NCBI GenBank assembly: GCA_934525675.1
Contig: CAKSZH010000007.1
Location: 1-64,000, forward strand
Reading direction: 5' to 3'
DNA: 64,000 bases
Source: an uncultured Eubacteriales bacterium
Lineage (GTDB): Bacteria > Bacillota > Clostridia > Oscillospirales > CAG-272
Both the position numbers and the translations under genes were made by a program. How positions within the stretch are numbered: position 1 is the stretch's first letter; each line of letters opens with the position of its first letter. Under the pieces are notes generated by a model. That model saw only the letters and a list, made by a program, of their open reading frames with translations. It made no database searches and had not been told where the DNA came from. Of the stretch, positions 58,451 through 64,000 are shown piece by piece.

Positions 58451-59031
58451 CGGATATTGAAAATGGGTAATGTAGCAATTACGGGGGTATACGCGCGGGG
58501 ATTGTTTTACGAAAAAACGATTGGATAGCACCCGCGCGGGTCGGTAAACGAGATAATTCTCGCTCGCCCGCTTCCCGGGAGACCCACGTTCTCCCGCCCC
58601 CGCGCGAATTGACGAGCTCCTGCGAAGCGCCGAAACTTTGCCCCCCGCGAGCGACGAAATGGTGAATTCTCGCGGAACTCCACACGCGCCCCCGCTGTGA
58701 AACTCCCGTTCCCGGCTTGCGCGGGCGGAGACGTGTAATATCCGGCAGTACAATCCGCGCGCGTTGCTCGAAATAAAAGACAATCGCCTTCCGCTACACA
58801 AACGTCCCGTTTCAACTTCCCCGCTTCCGCTTTTAACGGCGTTTCTGCAAACGTCCATTTCAGGCGAGAGAAGCGACTCTCCCCGCCCCTGCCTCAAAAA
58901 GCAGGGGCGGAGGGGTGGGGCATTCCCTTGGGGAGGGTCCTCCCTCCCCGAAGGGCGAACCTTTCGGTCGTTTTCGCTTGCGAAAACTGTTTCCACTTCG
59001 TCGGGAAAGGTATCCCCCGCGCGGGAGCGCA
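58445..59031 (-). repeat. repeat element E, copy 5, inverted
   Basis: Reverse-strand copy facing copy 4: the H1 position carries AGTGGAAACAGTTTTCG like copy 1, H2 and H3 (CCGCCCCTGC / GCAGGGGCGG, 58882-58910) are like copy 2, then GTTGAAACGGGACGTTTGTGT and the GCGGGAGAACGTGGGTCTCCC hairpin. A mosaic of the other copies. Confidence 0.7.
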
Positions 59032-59265
59032 TAACAAACAATTATAGATTACAAAAAATTCAGAAGAATAGCTTCAAAGTTCCCTGCGGAGCGAAAACAA
59101 ACAATTCTCGATTGCAAAAAATCAGAAGTTAAACTTCAATGCTCCCGCGGAGCAAAAAATAATCAATTATAATTACAGCTATACCGCAGGAAGCAGACTT
59201 TCAATTCAGCAATCCAAAACGAAAGAATTTCACTGAAAATCCACAGAATACCGAATGTTCAATCA
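59026..59265 (-). repeat. M1-M1-M2 modules, right edge of repeat island C
   Basis: Inverted M1 (59026-59093), inverted M1 (59086-59152) and degenerate inverted M2 pieces (to about 59265), just before the def SD. Confidence 0.65.
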
Positions 59266-59301
59266 ACCCCCAAAACATTTCAAAGAAAGAGGTATCATCC
59301 C

Positions 59302-59757
59302 ATGGCAAAATTACAGATCCGCAAAGAGGGCGACGAGGTACTCCGCAAGGTCTGCCGCCCGGTGGACCAGATCACTCCCCGCATCCTCACCCTGCTTGAC
59401 GATATGCTGGAAACCATGCGCGCCGCCGACGGTTGCGGGCTTGCCGCACCGCAGGTGGGCGTTCTCCGCCGGGTCGTCGTCATTGAATGCGAGCCGGGCG
59501 AGGTCATCGAGCTTATCAATCCGAAGATCATCGCCTACTCCGGCGAGCAGGAGGAAGCCGAGGGCTGTCTCTCCCTCCCCGGAAAATTCGGCGTGACCCA
59601 CCGTCCCGCGCACGTCACCGTCCGGGCGCTCAACCGCAAGGGCGAGACCGTCGATTACACCGGCTCCGACCTGCTTGCGCGTTGCTTCTGCCACGAGCTG
59701 GACCACCTCGACGGCATTCTTTTCACCGACAAGGTCATCCGGATGCTCGACGACTGA
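59302..59757 (+). CDS. def: peptide deformylase
   Basis: 151 residues, type 1 size. It removes the N-formyl group from nascent proteins. Motif 1 GCGLAAPQVG (residues ~44-53), motif 2 EGCLSLPG with the metal-binding Cys (near 89), motif 3 CHELDHLDG with His/Glu/His (near 132; Cys replaces the usual Gln at its first position). SD AAAGAGGT is 8 bases before the ATG. First gene of def-fmt-rsmB-rlmN after repeat island C. Confidence 0.97.
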   Translation: MAKLQIRKEGDEVLRKVCRPVDQITPRILTLLDDMLETMRAADGCGLAAPQVGVLRRVVVIECEPGEVIELINPKIIAYSGEQEEAEGCLSLPGKFGVTHRPAHVTVRALNRKGETVDYTGSDLLARCFCHELDHLDGILFTDKVIRMLDD

Positions 59758-59769
59758 GCGCTATCGTCC

Positions 59770-59827
59770 GGCGTGCCGCCGTCGGGTCCCGACCTCCGGT
59801 CGGTGACCGCCGACAGGCGGCACGCCC
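59770..59827. repeat. large palindrome between def and fmt
   Basis: Outer arms GGCGTGCCGCC (59770-59780) and GGCGGCACGCC (59817-59827), inner GTCGGG/CCCGAC and GGTCGG/CCGAC pairings. It is a cruciform-capable or mRNA-processing hairpin in the 96-base gap; no U-run, so probably not a terminator. Confidence 0.6.
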
Positions 59828-59853
59828 CAAACAAAGCCAGAAAGGAACAACCT

Positions 59854-60855
59854 ATGAGAATCGTATTTATGGGTACCCCCGACTTCGCGCTCTTCTCGCT
59901 CCGCGCACTCGTCGAAGCAGGACGCGACCCGATCGTCGCCGTCGTCACACAGCCGGATACCCCCAAAGGACGCGGTTACGTCATGACCCCGCCCCCCGTC
60001 AAGGTTTACGCAGAGGAACACGGCATTCCCGTCCTCCAGCCCGCCACCCTGCGCGGCGACGCGTTTGCCGAAGACCTCCGGAATCTTGCCCCCGACCTCA
60101 TCGTCGTGGCGGCATACGGAAAAATTCTGCCCAAAAACGTACTGGATTTCCCGGAATACGGCTGCATCAACGTCCACGGTTCCCTGCTCCCCAAATACCG
60201 CGGGGCAGCGCCCATGCAGCGGGCGATCATGGACGGCGAACGCATGACGGGCGTGACCATTATGTACATGGCAGAGGGGCTTGACACGGGTGATATGCTC
60301 ATGAAGACCGAGGTCCCGATCGAGGACGACGACAACTTTGAGACCGTCCACGACAAGCTCGGCGCGGCGGGCGCGCTCGCCCTCCTCGATACCATTGAGG
60401 ACCTGAAGAACGGCACCGCGACCCGTACCCCGCAGGACGATTCGCTTTCCACCTACGCAAAGAAGATTACCAAAGAGGACTGCCTCATTGATTTCGGGAA
60501 ACCCGCCGGGGCGGTACATGACCTCATCCGCGGACTCTCCCCCGTCCCGCTTGCCTTCACGCATACGGGAGACGGAAAGCTGCTCAAAATCCTTTCCGCC
60601 AAGCCCGTCATACTGGAGGGAGACGCGGCATATGCAAAACCCGGCGAGGTGGTGTCGCTTTCTGACGGGCACGTGACCGTCGCCTGCGGCATTGTTCCCT
60701 GCGGAAACGAGACCTGCGACAACACGGGTTGTCCCAACCACGCGCCGCGCATGGGCGTTGCGTTCCTGCGCGTTCTGCCGGAGGGCAAAGGACGGATGTC
60801 GGCGGCGGACTTCATCAACGGCAGAAAAGTAAAAGTCGGAGAGATTCTTTCATGA
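59854..60855 (+). CDS. fmt: methionyl-tRNA formyltransferase
   Basis: 333 residues. It formylates initiator Met-tRNA using 10-formyl-THF. MRIVFMGTPDFALFSLRAL at the N-terminus, QPDTPKGRGYVMTPPPVK, the catalytic INVHGSLLPKYRGAAPMQRAI (Asn/His) and GLDTGDML motif. The C-terminal OB domain has a small Cys-containing loop (CGNETCDNTGCPNH) that is uncommon and could bind a metal; this is inference. AAAGGAAC precedes ATG 59854. Its stop overlaps the rsmB start (ATGA). Confidence 0.96.
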   Translation: MRIVFMGTPDFALFSLRALVEAGRDPIVAVVTQPDTPKGRGYVMTPPPVKVYAEEHGIPVLQPATLRGDAFAEDLRNLAPDLIVVAAYGKILPKNVLDFPEYGCINVHGSLLPKYRGAAPMQRAIMDGERMTGVTIMYMAEGLDTGDMLMKTEVPIEDDDNFETVHDKLGAAGALALLDTIEDLKNGTATRTPQDDSLSTYAKKITKEDCLIDFGKPAGAVHDLIRGLSPVPLAFTHTGDGKLLKILSAKPVILEGDAAYAKPGEVVSLSDGHVTVACGIVPCGNETCDNTGCPNHAPRMGVAFLRVLPEGKGRMSAADFINGRKVKVGEILS

Positions 60856-62783
60856 AAGAAAAAAACGGCACCGCGTCCGGGAAGAGCGCCGGGACTGCGC
60901 CCCATCTGACCACGAAAAAAAAGAATGCACGGTCTGCCGGAAACGAAAGATTCCGTCACGCAGGCGGCGACGGAAACAGGGATCCCGGGCAAGCGGCGGG
61001 CGACCGCGGACAAGCGGAACCGATGGGGATCCGCCCGCCCGGAGGATACGGTCTCCGGGCGTGGCGGCGGGCACCCATCGGGGAGCGGACGGCTGCAAGC
61101 GGAACCTCACCGTCAGATATGTCTGTTCCGGGAAAACATCGCCCCGTCACGGCGCGCTCCTGCGCCATGGAGGTCCTCCTCCGGTGCGAGCGCTCCGGGC
61201 AATACTCCAACATCGCGCTCGATGCGGCACTGGAGCGGTCGGGACTGTCAGCGGAGGATCGCGCCCTGACCGCCCGCCTCGTTTACGGCGTGACCGAACG
61301 GAGGATCACGCTTGACCGTATTCTCTCGTCGCTCTCCGACAGAGAGGACATGGAACCGGAGGTGCGTACCGCCCTGCGGCTCGGTCTTTATCAGCTTGCG
61401 TACCTTGACCGTATTCCCGACCATGCCGCGGTGGATGAAAGCGTCCGGCTGGTTTCCCGCCGCGCGTCGGGCTTCGTCAATGCCGTACTGCGTCAGTTCC
61501 TCCGCACGGGGAAGATCATTCCCCTGCCGCCGGAGCCGGACGCGGCTGATCTTGCCGGACAAGCAGGCCCCGGAACGGATCCGGCGGCTATCCCGGCAGT
61601 TTCCGTTTCGGCGACTGCCCCGGCGGCTTCTGCCCGGAATCCGGAACAGGTTCACTTCCCGCCCCTTTCGGATACCGCCCGCAAAACGGCAACCGAATAC
61701 CTGTCGGTGCTCTGCTCGGTCCCCGCGCCGCTCGTGTCAAAGTTTCTTGACTTTTACCCCTATGACCGGGTAAAGTCGCTTTTGCTGGCGTTCGGGGAAA
61801 CCGCGCCGCTGACCCTCCGGGTCAATACCGAAAAAATAACCCGCGACGACCTGATCGCATTGCTTGAAAAGGCGGGCGTTTCCGCGCAACCCGCGCGCTA
61901 TGCCCCGACCGGGGTCACGCTTCCCGCCGGCGCGGGAATGTCTCTCCGTGACCTGCCGGGCTTTGCGGACGGACTCTTCTTCGTGCAGGACGAGGCGTCC
62001 CAGATCTGCACGGCGGCGGTCGGTGCCCGTCCCGGCGACACCGTGGCGGACGTGTGTGCCTGCCCCGGCTCCAAGTCCTTCGGAATGGCGCTGGATATGA
62101 AAAATACCGGTCGCGTGTTCTCCTCGGACCTGCACGAAAGCAAGCTGTCGCTCATCCGGGACGGCGCGAAACGACTGTCCATCAAAATCATTTCCGCCTC
62201 CGCGCACGACGCGAGAACCCCGGATCCGTCGCTCCTCGGCAAATGCGACCGCGTGCTGTGCGACGTTCCCTGCTCCGGGTACGGCGTGATCGGAAAAAAG
62301 CCGGAACTGCGCTACAAAGACCCCGCAGAGACCGCCGCGCTCCCCGACATTCAGCTCGGCATTGCGCTGGCGTCTGCGGATCTGGTCAAGCCGGGCGGCG
62401 TTCTGGTCTACTCGACCTGCACGCTCTTCCCCGAAGAAAATGAAGGAAACGTCGCGCGGTTTCTCGCGGTGCGTCCCGATTTTGCGCCCGAGGGATTTTC
62501 GGTGGGCGCGCAGACTGCGGAAACAGATCCGGGAACGGATCACGGAGCAAAGACCGGAACGGCATCCGAAGGCTATTTTGTGGGAGCGCAACCCGTAAAA
62601 CCGGGTTCCTCCGAACCGAATCCCTCCGGAGCAAAGATTCCGGGAAATATTTCGGGGATCGGTCCGAAAACAGAGCTCCCCGCGGCACGCCTCGACGTTC
62701 CCTCTGGCATGGTCACGCTTGCCCCCGACACCCACGGTACCGACGGCTTTTTTGTGGCAAAACTGAGACGGAAGCGCGAATGA
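60852..62783 (+). CDS. rsmB: 16S rRNA (cytosine-967-C5) methyltransferase with long inserts
   Basis: 643 residues against ~440-450 for the family. ATG 60852 overlaps the fmt stop, which favours this start. Residues ~1-100 are a low-complexity extension containing the in-frame palindromic repeat P. The NusB-like domain starts RSCAMEVLLRCERSGQYSNI; an Ala/Pro insert (about 228-275) follows it. The SAM-binding methyltransferase has VADVCACPGSKSFGMA, DVPCSGYGVIGKK (Cys 474) and the catalytic YSTCTLFPEENE (Cys 523). A further Gly/Thr/Glu insert of ~65 residues precedes the last strand GTDGFFVAKLRRK. Methylates C967 of 16S rRNA. Confidence 0.92.
   Translation: MKEKNGTASGKSAGTAPHLTTKKKNARSAGNERFRHAGGDGNRDPGQAAGDRGQAEPMGIRPPGGYGLRAWRRAPIGERTAASGTSPSDMSVPGKHRPVTARSCAMEVLLRCERSGQYSNIALDAALERSGLSAEDRALTARLVYGVTERRITLDRILSSLSDREDMEPEVRTALRLGLYQLAYLDRIPDHAAVDESVRLVSRRASGFVNAVLRQFLRTGKIIPLPPEPDAADLAGQAGPGTDPAAIPAVSVSATAPAASARNPEQVHFPPLSDTARKTATEYLSVLCSVPAPLVSKFLDFYPYDRVKSLLLAFGETAPLTLRVNTEKITRDDLIALLEKAGVSAQPARYAPTGVTLPAGAGMSLRDLPGFADGLFFVQDEASQICTAAVGARPGDTVADVCACPGSKSFGMALDMKNTGRVFSSDLHESKLSLIRDGAKRLSIKIISASAHDARTPDPSLLGKCDRVLCDVPCSGYGVIGKKPELRYKDPAETAALPDIQLGIALASADLVKPGGVLVYSTCTLFPEENEGNVARFLAVRPDFAPEGFSVGAQTAETDPGTDHGAKTGTASEGYFVGAQPVKPGSSEPNPSGAKIPGNISGIGPKTELPAARLDVPSGMVTLAPDTHGTDGFFVAKLRRKRE
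61022..61079. repeat. palindromic repeat P, in-frame copy inside rsmB
   Basis: Arms GATGGGGATCCGCCCGCC and GGCGGGCACCCATC with inner CCCGGAG / CTCCGGG. It is translated in frame as GIRPPGGYGLRAWRRAPI in the N-terminal extension of RsmB. The same DNA lies untranslated in the spoIIE leader. Confidence 0.75.
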
Positions 62784-62938
62784 CGACCGGCACGCACGTG
62801 AGAAGTGCCTTCTCCGTGCGCAGCGTTCGGCTTTCGACGACCGCGGCAGATTTTGTCACACTTTTGCATAACATAAGATCGTTTTTTTCGCGCAAACTTG
62901 AAAATGACGGAAACCGTATTTCCGTGAAAGGACCATTC

Positions 62939-64000
62939 ATGAACAGTTCCGAAGATAAAAACGGGCGGGCGGCAGCCGCAATAGCGGGCATTGACACGTC
63001 TGCGGCAGATTTCCACACAGTCGCGGACACGTCCGCGGCGGAGTTCTCCGCAGAGATGTCTGCCCGGACACGGAAAGACACGGGCACGGGGCCGTCTGCG
63101 GCAAAAGGCTCCGCGGATTCGTCCGGTGCAATGCAGGCGGGAACGGATCTATCCGGGAAAGCGCCCGCGGACACCGGTAACGGTACCTCCGCGGAGGACC
63201 GCCTCAACGCATCCGCCGAAAATGACGGTATCCCGAAGGTCGATCTGCTTTCCCTGTATCCGGACGAGCTGGAGTCGCTCCTGGTCGCGCTCGGCGAGCC
63301 GAAGTTCCGCGCAAAGCAGCTGTTCTCCCCGCTTCAGCACGGAATTTCCCCGGAACAGCTCACGACCATCGGCAAAGCCACGAAGGAAAAGCTCTCCCGC
63401 GCGGCGTTCTACCGTCTTCCCACAGTGGAGCGCAAGCTGGTATCGGCAATTGACGGAACAGTCAAGTACCTGTTCGGACTTGCGGACGGCAACTGCGTCG
63501 AAGCCGTCGTTATGAAATACAAGCACGGCAACACCGTCTGCATTTCCTCGCAGGTCGGTTGCCGCATGGGGTGCCGCTTCTGTGCGTCCACCATCGGCGG
63601 TAAGGTGCGCGACCTGACGGCTGGCGAGCTGATGGGGCAGGTCCTCATGGCGCAGATCGACACCGGAGAACGCATCGACGGCATCGTCATGATGGGCATC
63701 GGCGAGCCGCTTGACAACTACCGGAACGTCGTCCGCTTCCTCCGCCTCGTCGGACATCCGGACGGGCTTTGCATCGGGTATCGCCACATTTCGCTCTCCA
63801 CCTGCGGACTGGTGCCCCGGATCTACGATCTGGCAAAGGAAAACCTGCCAATTACCCTGTCCATCTCGCTCCACGCGCCCGACGACGAGACAAGGTCGTC
63901 CATCATGCCCGTCAACCGCGCGTATCCGGTGGACGAATTGCTCCGTGCCTGCCGCGACTGGTTCCTGACAACTGGGCGGCGCATTTCGTTTGAATACACG
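62939..64000 (+). CDS. rlmN: 23S rRNA (adenine-2503-C2)-methyltransferase, 3' end outside window
   Basis: 354 residues visible; the frame is open at the window edge. Radical-SAM enzyme methylating A2503 of 23S rRNA (and A37 of some tRNAs). AAAGGACC precedes ATG 62939. A ~95-residue Ala/Ser/Asp/Thr-rich extension precedes the normal start VDLLSLYPDELESLLVALGEP. The radical-SAM cluster is CRMGCRFC with Cys 208, 212 and 215; MMGIGEPLDNY and HISLSTCGLVPRI follow, and LSISLHAPDDETRSSIMPVN is near the end. Position after rsmB is the usual order. The 155 bases before it contain no gene. Confidence 0.95.
   Translation, partial: MNSSEDKNGRAAAAIAGIDTSAADFHTVADTSAAEFSAEMSARTRKDTGTGPSAAKGSADSSGAMQAGTDLSGKAPADTGNGTSAEDRLNASAENDGIPKVDLLSLYPDELESLLVALGEPKFRAKQLFSPLQHGISPEQLTTIGKATKEKLSRAAFYRLPTVERKLVSAIDGTVKYLFGLADGNCVEAVVMKYKHGNTVCISSQVGCRMGCRFCASTIGGKVRDLTAGELMGQVLMAQIDTGERIDGIVMMGIGEPLDNYRNVVRFLRLVGHPDGLCIGYRHISLSTCGLVPRIYDLAKENLPITLSISLHAPDDETRSSIMPVNRAYPVDELLRACRDWFLTTGRRISFEYT

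Overview
The window looks like a chromosomal segment of an anaerobic, spore-forming, GC-rich member of the Clostridia (Firmicutes). Evidence: stage II sporulation phosphatase SpoIIE, a one-polypeptide pyruvate:ferredoxin oxidoreductase, type III glutamine synthetase, the RemA/YicC/Gmk/RpoZ block, LL-diaminopimelate aminotransferase together with DapF, and ECF-type vitamin and queuosine-precursor transporters. About fifteen promoters can be read by eye; nearly all are TTGACA-like hexamers exactly 17 bp from a TATAAT-like hexamer. Genus and species cannot be assigned from the sequence alone.

Layout. 1-2216: tail end of a phage head module (scaffold-like end, P22-type coat protein, small head protein) abutting nifJ. 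2336-8000: nifJ, a DUF378 membrane protein and dapL. 8245-17196: a minus-strand block with one large secreted protein (DNRLRE-like region, two ricin-like trefoils, C-terminal caspase-like His/Cys domain) followed by seven tandem lipoproteins, most separated by near-identical GC-rich hairpins. 17554-24160: a class I lysyl-tRNA synthetase with a fused tRNA-binding domain, a SLOG protein, spoIIE and tmk. 24411-32023: a FeoA-FeoB fusion, a GH110-like beta-helix protein, trpS, a TagO/WecA-like transferase and a small membrane protein. 32180-41507: nitrogen assimilation, with a three-gene split glutamate synthase, gdhA and glnN, plus an LRR lipoprotein. 41774-47540: KtrB/KtrA potassium uptake, dapF, queT behind a preQ1-type riboswitch, and a FolT-like ECF component behind a long leader. 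47967-50662: a collapsed response-regulator/histidine-kinase remnant, a repeat island and cca. 50921-64000: the conserved block yicC-remA-gmk-rpoZ / priA / def-fmt-rsmB-rlmN, broken twice by gene-free repeat islands of 2.2 and 1.3 kb.

How the genes work together. gdhA, glnN and the split glutamate synthase cover ammonium assimilation. dapL and dapF are two steps of the meso-diaminopimelate/lysine route. nifJ supplies acetyl-CoA and reduced ferredoxin. The last block couples nucleotide supply, transcription, replication restart and formyl-methionine/rRNA modification.

Least explained structures: (i) a roughly 1 kb non-coding element (called E here) in at least five full or partial copies, whose three leading hairpins co-vary between copies; (ii) short alternating modules (M1 and M2) that flank E and also occur alone; (iii) a palindromic repeat (P) found both between genes and in frame inside genes; (iv) the caspase-like secreted protein with its lipoprotein array; (v) unusual low-complexity inserts and tails in many housekeeping enzymes.
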